Below the pieces are notes generated by a model that was given only the letters and a program-made list of their open reading frames with translations, was not told where the DNA came from and did not search any database. 64,000 nucleotides of DNA from Ulva prolifera (Eukaryota > Chlorophyta > Ulvophyceae > Ulvales > Ulvaceae). Below, in pieces: positions 11,584 through 22,700 of the stretch. The DNA is taken from NCBI GenBank assembly GCA_023078555.1, contig CM041196.1, forward strand, positions 10,992,985 through 11,056,984, written 5' to 3'. The position numbers were made by a program, and so were the translations under genes. How positions within the stretch are numbered: the first letter of the stretch is position 1; the number at the start of each line of letters is the position of its first letter.

Positions 11584-12176
11584 GTATGCTGCTGCAACTG
11601 GCGTAGTCGCAGTCGACGGGACCTGCCTAATGCTACGTAAAAGATGGTAGTGGGGTCCATACTACATCATTCGGCGCAGCGCGCACTACATGCCATTTGC
11701 AAGGGGTACACATGCGTCCAAAGCCTGACACGGCATGGACCTGAGCACAAGCTTGGCACCTGCCGCGCATACTCCTATAAACTCCTAGAAAGTTTTTAAA
11801 CGTGGCATGCGTTGCTACATGAGCTCTTGCACCGGCAATTGTTCGCTGGAATCGAAGCAGGGGATGCAGCTCCGCATCCTCTAGAGCCCTGAAGCCACAC
11901 AGCACACGGCTCAACACGCTGTTTCGAACTGTACACCTGAGAGCAGGCCACAGGCGCCCCAGCGCACGCAGCCGGCGATGGTTAGAGTCATGATGTCGAC
12001 CACCATTCAGATTCTCTGGCGGATTTGTCGCGCATGTCCTTGTACACGTATGAAGAAGCAGTTTGACGTCCTGCAGCGCAGTGCTTAGCTGACATAGAGT
12101 CAATATAAAGATACGCCGTGATTGCAAGCCTTTTTCGAGTAATTAAGCTGGTTTAGATCCTGTAGAGCTCTCGATC
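11584..12176. other. Head-to-head promoter region of MOC1 and WDHD1
   Basis: 593 bp between the two start codons. On the minus strand a frame without an ATG covers 12127-11633; it contains a CxxC...CxxC arrangement (CQAC, CTPC) and could be an exon of an unrecognised gene, but nothing supports it further. No TATA box is evident. Confidence 0.4.
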
Positions 12177-15100
12177 ATGGCGCCTGGAGGGCCAGTTGTG
12201 CACGAGCATGGCCACGGCATGGGCGCTGCTGCAGCGACTTACATCTCGAAAGATGAGAACGTGCAGATCGCATCAGCTGGAAAAGACGGTAGAATTAAAA
12301 TTTGGTCATTGTCCGCTGAGCTACAGCGGCAGTCGGACGATATGGACTGCGACGGGCCGATGCATTCGATCGCTGTCAGCCCGGACGCACGCATCATTGC
12401 AGTGGGAACAGATCAATCCATACTGGTGAGCACCCCATTTTCGCGTGTTTCGTCCTCTATCTGCAGGCATCAGGCATGCTGCAAGCAAGATCTGCGTTTT
12501 CATCCAAGTCAAGAGCTCAATCGTGCAGCTATACAATGCGGAAACAATGGAGTTCATACAAACAGCCGCGACAACCCAGTTTGCTGTAAGGTCACTGTCG
12601 TTTGCTCCGACTGGAGACCGCCTGGCAGCCGCAGGAGACGACCCAGGCCTGCTGATCGTGAGTGTTGACATCAATGACGAGTCTTCTGTCAAGCACACAA
12701 TCAACGTGGGGCCCAACACGCGCTGTGTGGCATGGGATCCAGCAGGGACCTACGTTGCACTTGCTCAGACCAACGGCACCATCCAGATCTGGGACGCGTC
12801 CACTCAGCAAGAGGTCTGGAAGGACCGTTGCGCTCCAGCGGTACGCCTGCTCGAACAAACCACCACCACCACTTGTCCTTGCCTCGACCACGAGGGTCAG
12901 GGGCATCAGTCAACACGTCCAAGCCATGTCGGCAGTCTTCCTGGAGGCCATAGTTCCCTGAGTCACCATCACAAATCCCGGCACTTTCATCACCAGATGC
13001 TTTGCAACGTTCTGCGAGCACCAGCATCCCAGCAGAGCTGTCAGATCGAGTGGACATGTCCTGTTGAGTTTGTGATGCATACAACCTAAATGGCATTCAG
13101 GTGTCTGTGGATGCCCCATCGGGCCTGCACGTTGCCTGGCACCCACTCAACGGAAGAGCACTGCTGACACCGAGCTTCCAGCGGCCAGGCGATGTCACCC
13201 TCTCGGAGCGCCTCCGCTGGGGCCGCAAGTCCGCCAAGGCGCTGTCTGGTGTGCATACCGACACCGTCACCCACGCCGCATTCTCCGCCAACGGTGCGCC
13301 CTCTCATGCCCTCCCTTCACCCCCATGCCCTTCTACAGAAAGGATCCTGTACCCAAGCTCAAGTTGATCAACGTGTCACGGCAGTCCCGCGTCATCTGGC
13401 CTGCTCAATCCGCAGAGTTGCTTCTTGTTGGTTTCCAGTGAAAGGCGACAGCCCTGAAACATCGAGGCACCCAGCTCTGCTCCTCCATGCATACGGTGAC
13501 AGCCTCGCAGTCACCTGGCCGGCGACGACCTCATCCGAGTGCCAGCTGCTCAAATTAGGTCTTCGCAGTCCAGGCAATCGCTGCTCCTGTGCAGCGACCA
13601 CACCACATGCGCCTCCGGGGCTGCTGCTCCAGCTGTCTTGTCCCCAGTGTAAAGTAAAGTAAAGTAAATCCAATTTACTGAGCCGTATCCTATTGGACAC
13701 TGACAGCTCCGAGTTAACGGGACCACATATGCCGAAGGGGTAAACCACCTGGAAACCCCCCTCAGACGACCGTACGCAAGTGTATGTATGCGCTGTGTAT
13801 GCACTTGTGCCATATAGCACGCTGGTTGTGGGCAGCAGGTTGTGGGCAGGAGGCACCCAGCAGCAGCAGACATGCACGAGCGGCTGTGTTGCATGCCAGC
13901 GCTCGATGCTGCCGCTGCCGGCCTAGAGCACAGCCGCAGTGCTCAGGTAATCTGTGAGGTACTCACAGTTAGTCTGTGAGTCAGCAGCCATGTCGCGGTC
14001 CGATATTACGCGGGCTAGCTGCCCGTCCGCTGGCCTCCCAGCCTAAGATGCAGCCCCATCCAAGACTCACCTTCCAGAGCAGCTGCGTGTGAACACTTGG
14101 CAGTGACGGTCGTGCAGCGCCGCTGCTGCGTGCGGACCGCCATGGAAAGCGCTCCGTTCATCACAACGCCCTTGCACGCGGCTCGTGAGCTAGGCGCTGG
14201 GCCGCGCGTGCTCCAAGGCGCTGGGCCGCGCTTGCTCCACTTCATCACCGCTGCTGCGCACTGTGTGCAGCAGTGTTGGGCCGCTTTGCAGCATTTTTAT
14301 GGATGCCACCCCAAAAATAGACCTGGATATTCGGGATTGTTCTATGTGGTCGGGCCCGATGACCCGACACTGGTGTGCAGGCCGCTACGTCGCGACGGCG
14401 TCGCTCGACCAGCAGCTCGCCGTCTGGGATGTCGCCGGCGCGGCGCCCGCGGTCGTCCTAAAGCACGCCCTCGCCGCCGTCGTCCTCTCCCTCACCTGGA
14501 GCCCCGCCTCGAACGAGCTCCTCGCGGCGCTGGCGGACGGCACGTTTGCTGTGTGGGCGGGCGTCGTCCCCGGCCACATGGTGGAGCCGCACGTCGTGCT
14601 GCCGGAAGCTGCGCTGGTGCCTGGTGCGTGCGCGTGGTGCGGGCACGTGTGCATGGGTGTGTGCTGTGCGGTGGGGGCTTGAGGGGTCCGCGCCGGGCGC
14701 CGGATGCGAGGCTGCTGCGCGATGTGCACTGCATGGGCCCAGCGGTGCAGCAGGGGGAGTCTGAGGTGGGTGGGGCGGTGCAGATTCGGATGTGCCAGGG
14801 GCGCCGCCGCCAGAGCTGCGGACGGAGCTCGACGCCGAGCTGGCCGGCGTCGCCGGAGCTGCCGCGGCCACCCCGGCCGCGTCTGGCGACAGCGGCGCCG
14901 GCGGCGACGACGTCGCGGACGATGCCGACGGCAACAGCGCTGGCGGCGCCGCTGATGCGGTGGCGCCGTGGCGCGGCGCCGCCGCCGCGGCTGCGCCGCG
15001 GCCGGCGGGCCCGCCGCCGCAGCCCCCGTTCCAGCCGGGCGCGTGCCCAGCAGATGGGGAGCACTACCTGATGCAGTACAACGTCGTCGGCCGCGTCGTG

Positions 15101-17918
15101 CGGAAGCCGCTGGAGGACCAGTTTGTGGTGGATGCGATCTTCCACGACAACGCACGGCACCGCAAGCGCATGCCGCCGATCCGCCCAACGCACGACTTTG
15201 TCCTCGCGGCCCTATCCGACGCCGGTGCGCTGCAGCTGAACCGTCCATGCATGCTCACCCGCTGCACACATCGGCAGGGCGCCGTGCACCCATGCCAACC
15301 CACACGCACCAGCAGAGTCTCCGGCTGTCGCCGAGTGGCGCGGAGCAATGTAATGCATGCAGGCGTTGCACTGGCCAGCATGCTCACCCGTGCCTCCCCG
15401 GCGATGCTCCGGTACGAGCCCTACGAGTCGCTTGCGGCGCGCGGCGGCTGGGAGCGGCAGCTCGGCGAGCTGGAGCAGCCGGTGTGCCTTGCGGTCGGGG
15501 GCACGTTTGTCGCGGCCGCGACCGACGCGCACGTGGTGCACGTGTTCACGTCGGCGGGGGTGCACACGGACGAGGTGGCGATCGGGGGCGCCGTGGTGGC
15601 TGTGGCGGCGCAGGGGCCGCTGCTGGCGGTCGCGTGGCACCGTGGGGCGCCGACGGCGGCGGGGGACCAGTGCCTGGATCTGCTGGTGCGCGTCGGCCTC
15701 GGACTGCCTCACTCCCTACAGCTCGGTTGCGATAGCGGGAGCCCGGAAGCTGCGTTCGCTGCGGAAGACCCGTGCACACGTGGTGCCATGCATGCGTTCA
15801 TACCACACATGTGTGTGAGTGTCCTCACCCAGCGCAACTGCCAAAGCTGTTGAGCCTTTCTACCCACAGACAATCTAGGGTGGGGGACCGACCTGGCGGC
15901 ACACATGGTACATGCATGCAGGTGCTGAACGTCGAGGAGCGCCGCGCCGTCTCCCGGGGCCCGCTGCCGCTGTCTGCCAAGGCCACGCTGACGTGGCTCG
16001 CACTCGCCGACGATACCCTCACGCCCGTCACGATGGACAGCCGCGGCGCCGTGCGTGCGTGGAGCCCGGCGTTCGGGGGGGCGTGGTCGCGCGCGTTGCC
16101 AGCGGCTGGCGGCGAGGCGGGGGGCGGCGTCTGGCCGGCGGGGGTGTCTGGAGGGGAGCTGCACTACGTGCATTGTGACGCTGGGGATGCGCCGCAGGTG
16201 CGGGACCGCTCCTGTGTGCGGCTGGTGCCCTGTTGCAGGTGGTGGTCGCTGACAGTGCAGCGGGCCTGTGCCCCTTGCTGAGCCTCTTGTCAAACGTTCT
16301 GCTGGTTCCGGGTGGTGCAATGCGGTGCTGTGACCGCTGCACCACTGCATCCTTGCGAGTCCCTACGAGTTGCACTCAACGACTCACAAAGATCCAGTGG
16401 CATAGTAGCCATACCACTGCATTTTCACATCTCGCCATCTGCGGGGCCGGCCATCACCAGGGTGGGGCTTGGGTTTGTGCTGGCACGGCCGCGTTGAGTA
16501 GCAGCATGCCTCTAGATCTGCGAGCGGTGGTCGATAGTCGCACCCCACCCCCACCACCCCGCAAATGCACTGATTTGGTGCGGCTGTCTGGCACAGAGAC
16601 GTCTCTCTGGCACAACGAGTCTGGCACAGAGACGTCTCTCTGGCACAACGAGTCTGGCACAGAGACGTCTCTCTGGCACAACGAGTCTGGCACAGAGACG
16701 TCTCTCTGGCACAACGAGTCTGGCACAGAGACGCCGTGCGCCGCCGTGCAGCCGTCGCCGATGCCGGTGTCACTATCGAAGCCCCTCTCCTACGCGGCAC
16801 CCCCCGCGCACGAGACGCAGCTGGAGGAACTGGAGGGGCCGCTTGCGGCGCAGCGCGCGCGCGTCGCGTGCCTCCGCCACGGCGCCGCCCTCGAGGCCGC
16901 GGCCCCCCGGCAGGAGGCCGGGGAGGCCGCGCTCGCCGCCGCCACGACCGACGCCGACAAGACCACGCTGCGCCTCTTCAACGGCGCGATCACGGCGGAT
17001 AACCCTGACCGCGCCCTGCAGCTCGCTGCGACGTGTGTTCCCTGGGATCCTATCGTGCATGCTGCGCATGCATGTAAAAGAGGTGTTGATTGCGATTTTC
17101 TTGGGTGCCTGATGTGGCACAGGTCTTGGCGAGGTGAAGGTGGACGAGGGACAGGCAGGCCACGCATGTGAGTTTGGTCACGCTGAGCATGCTGTGGCAC
17201 AGGGCAGCACCGCAGTATTACCAAAGGAGTTCCACACAAAAAAACTGCACAGGACCACAGCACAGCTTGCACAGGAACACAGCACAGCTGAGCGTGACCA
17301 CACAGCTGTCAACGCGGAACACCTCCATGGCAGCGCTGTGAGCATGCTGTGCGTGCTGTGCAGATGCCACAACGAGATCACGATGGTGAAGGCCGCGAAG
17401 CTCGCGCACCACCGCCGCAAGGCTCACCTCGCGGAGCGCATCGAGGCCCTCCGGGAGTGGCGCTTCGCGCAACCCCCCGACGAGGGGGGCCCGGACAGTC
17501 CCACCCATGACGCGGTACGCTGCTGGCCCGACATGCGGTGCCATGCCCAGGCGCTTGCCCTGTTGTACTCGCACCGTATGTCGTGTTCGCATGTGGTGTT
17601 CAACCCCCGGCGCCGCTGCGCACATTTCTGGTTCTTGTCGTTTGCGGACGCCCCTCCCGGCGGCCGGGGCCCCGACAAACGTCCACCTGTATGACTCGAT
17701 GTCTCAGCACTGCCACCTCAGTCGTGCACGCTGCGCAGGGCCGCCCGATGTCGCCGCCCCGCGCCGCGGCGGCGGAGCAGCCGCCGGCCGCGCCTAGCCC
17801 GGCGCCGCTAGGCACGCGAGACGACAACGCCCCCGCCGCCGCGGCCGCCGCGGCTACAAAGAAGCGGCCGCCAGTCGTCAGCAAGAACCCCTTTGCACGC
17901 AAGGCGGCGAAACGGTAG
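12177..17918 (+). CDS. WDHD1: WDHD1/AND-1 (Ctf4), replisome scaffold
   Basis: Exons: 12177-12425, 12529-12840, 13101-13293, 14381-14623, 14784-15224, 15363-15685, 15922-16197, 16239 to at most 16577, 16752-17032, 17364-17514, 17739-17918. Phases join; about 995 residues if exon 8 is as long as possible. The N-terminal propeller has repeats ending IKIWSL, IQIWDAS, LAVWDV and FAVWAG. After an Ala/Asp-rich linker comes the SepB/Ctf4 propeller (HYLMQYNVVGRV, EDQFVVDAIFHD, VVAVAAQGPLLAVAWHRG, GDQCLDLL), then the helical trimerisation part (LSYAAPPAHETQLEE, NEITMVKAAKLAHHRRKAHL), and a NPFARK C-terminal motif. Ctf4 trimers tie the CMG helicase to Pol alpha-primase. No HMG box is seen, as in fungi. 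Exon 8 is doubtful: its distal part looks intronic. Intron 3 contains a MITE and a LINE-like tail; the intron before exon 9 is a minisatellite. Confidence 0.88.
13648..13800 (-). mobile_element. Probable 3' end of a non-LTR retrotransposon (LINE-like tail)
   Basis: On the minus strand the block ends in AATTGGATT followed by four TTTAC units, the kind of short-repeat tail that terminates several algal LINEs, with GGTGGTTTACCCC in the body. It lies in WDHD1 intron 3, antisense to the gene. Only the 3' end is visible; no reverse transcriptase frame is present, so this would be a 5'-truncated copy. The upstream boundary (~13800) is a guess. Confidence 0.4.
14271..14372 (+). mobile_element. MITE copy 1, hAT-like, at the 3' splice site of WDHD1 intron 3
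   Basis: 102 bp, beginning CAGTGTTGGGCCGC and ending GACCCGACACTG (imperfect ~12-bp terminal inverted repeats). It is flanked by a perfect 8-bp duplication GTGTGCAG at 14263-14270 and 14373-14380. The right-hand duplicate is the acceptor used for exon 4 (starting 14381). Eight-base duplications with CAGNG ends are the signature of hAT transposons; it has no coding capacity. Confidence 0.9.
16587..16733 (+). repeat. 33-bp minisatellite, ~4.5 copies, within a WDHD1 intron
   Basis: Near-identical units start at 16587, 16620, 16653, 16686 and (partial) 16719; each carries TCTGGCACAGAGACG and CTCTGGCACAACGAG. The period and the intron that holds it (16578-16751, 174 nt) are both multiples of three and the frame is open, so retention would add an 11-residue repeat SGTETSLWHNE. 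It is bounded by a GTGCGG donor and a GTGCAG acceptor. Confidence 0.85.
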
Positions 17919-19797
17919 GGGAGGATCTGAGGGCGTCACAGATGCATGTTAGTTTCCGATTTGCCTGTCAGATTAAGGCCGAAGTGCTCGCGAGCTGTGC
18001 ATGAGTTACACACATGCGTACCACTTTTAAGCTCTGCATGGATAAATGCTGCATTTCGGGCACGTTGCTCTTGCTCACCTGCAGCCATCTCCATGAAGGC
18101 AGCACCACCCTGCCTTGTGCGTCTGCCGTGTCGCATGCGTTCACACAGTACTGCCATTCGCTGCTGTGGCACTGCATGTGGCACGTTTCTGGTCAGGCTT
18201 GATTGAATCCGCTGCCATGCCATGGTGTGGAAGAATGATACTGTTTCAGAGCTACAAGATACGGTCTTGTTGACTATGACCTTCAATGTGTTCCGATTCA
18301 CACTGGGGCGTTGCCGCCGCCGCGCACATTTCCCAATCCCAAACAGCACCTCCTCACACGCGGTCTCTGTCTTCTGATGTATTGCAGGAACTGGAACACA
18401 TCAAAGGTGACGAGCGTGTTCACCTCTGCGGTGCTGCCTTGTGCCTTGCTGGCCTGAATGACCCGTCGCCCGGGGCGGGCTCAGTACAGGCCTGTAGTAT
18501 CGACTCTGCACATGAGCGATGCAGCAGGCTGCTGCTTACGTATCAAGCACATCTTCTCCTTTACCAGGCGAACAATCGCAGGTGCATTGCAGTGACAACA
18601 TAACCATCCCCATGAGGATGCCTCTACATGCCCTGGCGGATCGTTACACAGCCATTGACCCTCCAGCCACTCCATGAGAGCGAAGACCGGATCCAGATGT
18701 GCGCTTGTGTCGTGCACATGCATGATGCGGTTGCACACGTACATCGCTACCGCCGACTGCACAGCCTGGCAACGCGCCGACCAGAGGTGGCGCCATCACC
18801 ACAGGGCATCACTCGTGGCTGATGCGTCAGCGCTGTTACGTCAGCATCTGGGCAGCCGACGGCCCTGCTCCGACCTCAAAGCCGGGGCGAGTCCCGCACA
18901 AAGTATTGAGACCTTTGCATCAGGGACTGACCCCCTCACGCCCACCCAGCACATCGTTCATAGCACACAACCCCGCAGCTCCGTCTCGAAATATGTATCA
19001 GTAACCCCTTGATCTGAACACCTCATCAATAGCGCAATACGTAGGGTAGCTACAACGGCCATTGGTGGCCACAGGTGGCCCGTCGGATGACTCCGCAGCA
19101 GTACTCACGCAGCTGCTTCATCTTTGTCACGCCCGACGTGCACATCCGTTGCGCTGACACCGCCTCGGCGGACGCAGCATGCATGGCATGCATGGCATCA
19201 AGCCATGGCTGCCATGTGTATGCCAGCCTGCTCAGCATGGGTCACGCTCCGTGCTGAGCAGTGGTGCGGCCGCGGGTGTCCCTTTTGCGTCAGGCACAGG
19301 GCCGCGGTGGTGGACCTCTGGGCATCTGCACGGGGAGGGCGATCGGCACACAGTAATGAGGACTACTTGCAGTAGTTGGGAGCAGTGGATACTACCCGCA
19401 GTCCTCTTCGTTGCGAGTCTGGAGCCCGGGATGCTGGCCACGCTGGGCATGCTGGGTACGCGCGCTGTGGCCGGGCGGCAGAAACGTGTGGAGGGTGTGC
19501 TGGGGCGGCGGGCGCGCTGCTGTGGCCACCCGTGCGCCGCGCGCTCTCAGCATGCATGCTCTGCCGCCACTTCTCGCCGCGCATCCACAGCGGCGGCCAG
19601 AGGGTGCAGCCACGCCGCGGCACATGGCACCTCCACGGCACCCCCGCGGGGGCCCAGCGCAACACAGCCGCTTGGGACGGCCCCGCGAAACAGCGGAATC
19701 ACCGACGTAGCTGTGGGGCAGCACCACCAGCTGTCAACGGCACAGCGCCACCACCCCCGCGTCCACGCTCCCTCCACCGAGTCATCTGAGAGGTGCT
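17919..19797. other. Convergent intergenic region between WDHD1 and importin-9
   Basis: Contains the 3' ends of both genes. Only short open frames are present on either strand and none resembles a known family. TGCATGCA-type words occur near 19180-19200. Confidence 0.5.
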
Positions 19798-22700
19798 TCA
19801 GGGTTCCTGACCGCCGCCGCCGCCGGCCTCGGCGGCCTCGAAGTGCGTCTTCAGGAACTCGCGCTCGCTGTCGTTGAGCTCGCACATGACGGCCTCGAAG
19901 TACGCGCGGTCGGCGTGCGCGAGGCCGCGCAGCGCGCGCAGCGCGGCGGCGGCGAGGTCTGCGGAGAAGAGGGGGTCGGCGCGCCAGCAGCCGCCGGCGG
20001 CGTCGTCGTCGTCGTCGGCCGCGTCCATCGCCATCGACATCAGTGCCTCGACGTTGAGGTTCACGCCCTTGCCCTGCACCAGTGTCGGGTCGTCGGGCGC
20101 GATCACATAGAACAATTCCGATTACTCAGGTCAAATTCTCGGATGGGAGCCCCAACAATGCTGCATGGTGACCCAGCACTGCCCTGCACGGCCGCACATC
20201 CTCACCGCATGTACAGTGAATAGAGATCATCACAAATAGAGGGGAACGAGGTGGGGTGCTGGGCAGTCATGAGCTGCATACGGCCCTTCCCTTTTTTTTT
20301 TTTTTTTTCACACTTGCAGCTGCATACCACACGTACGATGACATGACATGCCACACAGCGTCCAACAGCCATGCCGTCTTCCCCAGGCTACTTCCAAGAG
20401 CGTCGATTCCTCCAACTGCATTCCCCTCCGGGCCAGATGTGCAAAAGGAGGAAGGGAGGAACGCACGCCATCACCTGCGCCGGAGCGCTCAGCCGGTGTC
20501 GCGGAGGCCCCCGCGCCGCCGCCGCCACCGCCACCCTCTCCCTCATCCCCCGAGTCTGAATACTCCCCGTACAGCAGCTCCCGCCAGTCCGCGGTGTCGT
20601 CCGGCGGCGCGGCGGCCTGCTGCAGCAGCTGCACGACCGCATGCATGAGCCGCGCCGGCAGCGGCGTCGGCGACCTCACGACGCCGGAGCCCTGCGCCGC
20701 GGCCTGCCGCCGCGTGCGGACGCCCACCGACGCGTCGTACTGCGGCCGCCCGGGCACCTGCGCTCGCGTCCAGCATGGTGGTCTCAGGCGCAATATGTTG
20801 TACAGCGAGGTAATGCATGGGACCCATGCATGTGTCATCTCTAAAGCCATCTGCGTCGGCGGCAGAACCGAAACCAAGTCCAAGCAGATATCGCTGACTT
20901 CTCAAGATATCAAGCGATGGTCATGTGAGTGCATTTGCGGAAGTGAGCTGTGCACAAGATGTGCAAAGGAGGCACGAGGGGAACGGGTACGCACTTGCGC
21001 CTGGGACACCTCCGGGATCTTGCCGGCGAGCAAGCTCGCGAGGACGGCGGCGCAGAGGCGCATCTGGAAGGGGCCGCGCGTGTCGGTCGCGTGCTCCGCC
21101 CAGCACGCGAGGAACGCGACGAGCGGCCCGGCGCCGGGCGCCGCCGCGCCGGGGCCGGACGCGGCTTCAGGGGGCACGCTGCACGCGCGCAGCCGCGCCG
21201 CCTGCGACTCGGCCTCCTCGTCCGCGAGGATTCTGCACGGCACACCGCGTCGGGGGGGGCCACATCGGGGCCCCTGTGACCACTTTCTTGGGGCATGGTG
21301 GAGACAAGCCGACTGCTGGCCTGCTCGTCCCTCCTGCCAGTGCGCACGGTACTCACCTGACACAGATGAAATGTGCTGGGGTGTGCAATTTGTGTATGTA
21401 CATTTCTGCGTATGTCACACCTCGCAGACATCAACGTGTGCAAGCGACATTTGAATCAGGGCTGTGTGCCAAGTTCCAGGGGGCTGCTGGAAGCCCCGCC
21501 GACATGTGCCGACACAGGGGCCCCCACGGCGACAGAGGGGGGCCTGGGCGCACCGGCTGTCTGTCCCTCTAAACCGCGCATACAGTCATACTCATCTCAC
21601 TCATCTCACAAAGATGCGTTATGCTGCAATGTGCGATCTGTGGATCTGTGACACATCTCGCAGACACATCTGTGTATCTCGCAGGCGACATGCGAACAAG
21701 TGACAGTGTGCCTACTTCCAGGGGGGCATGCGCAGGCCCCCAACACATGTGCCGTCACAGGGGGCCACAAAGGGCCGCGGACAGGGGGGGCCTGGGCGCA
21801 CCGGGCGATGACGGGCAGCAGGGCCCCCCGCAGGGCCTCGAGGTCGCACGCCGCCGCCTTGGCCACGAGCAGCTGCAGCAGCTCCGGCAGGACGTCGGCG
21901 AGGGCGGCGCGCAGGGACTGCAGCGTCTGTACGATGAGCCCCGGCACAAACATCGCCGCGGTGTCGTCGTTGTCCGGGCTCAGCACGAAGCGGAACACCT
22001 GCAGCAGGGTCTGCAGCGCGGCAGGGCGGCCGCGGGGCTCCCAGTCCAGCAGCCCCTCCCCCCCGGCCGCCAGCAGCTTCTGGAACAGCTGGCACACGCT
22101 CTGGATGATGTTGACCTCGCCCGTGTGCAGCAGCAACTGCAGCGCCGCGCCTGCGGCACCCTGGTAGATCTGCTTCGCGATCTCTGCACGGCAGCTTCTT
22201 GCATGAGCAGCATGCGTTGCCTATGATGGCTCTGCTTACGCCACGGCGGAGCCATGTGTGCTGCGCGGCTTCCGCACATGCTTCCCATTGTCGAAGGGGT
22301 CGCAAACCCTCACCGCCGCAAACATGACCTGATGCAGCACAGAGCGAAGAGTGCCGGAGAGGCACGCAGCAACGCAGAAGTCGCACCAGAACACAGCAAA
22401 ACCAAACCGCGCTGCTGATGCATGATTGTGCGCCATGCATTCGGGCAATCGGTGCACAGTTTCGAGGCTCGCGGCAGCGAGGTGTGTGGAGCGCGCATCC
22501 GCACCAGCAATCGCCCCGCTCCTGCAGGGACTCCGTGCACACGCACACAAACACGCACGAACACAAGCACGAACACATGCACGCACTCGAAGCACAGCAA
22601 GCACAACATCCGGGTTCCCCTCGCGGCGAGTCACGCACCGGTGTCGGTGTCCGTCGCGAAGCTCGCGATCAGGTCCAGCGTGCCCTCGAGCAGCACGCTG

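Noticed and set aside
14271-14372. The MITE as a classical introner that creates a new intron
   Set aside because: In the three clear cases the surrounding intron is longer than the element and its own donor lies elsewhere, so the intron pre-dates the insertion.
14385-15248. 287-codon minus-strand frame, and other long frames opposite WDHD1 exons
   Set aside because: Antisense shadow of GC-rich exons 4-5; the plus strand carries the Ctf4 homology and consistent splice phases.
16391-16420. tRNA-like A-box (CAGTGGTATAGCGGT-type) words
   Set aside because: No B box, cloverleaf or terminator nearby; treated as short inverted repeats.
16239-16577. Full open stretch as WDHD1 exon 8
   Set aside because: Only the first part fits Ctf4; the rest holds short inverted repeats and looks intronic, so it is given as an upper bound only.
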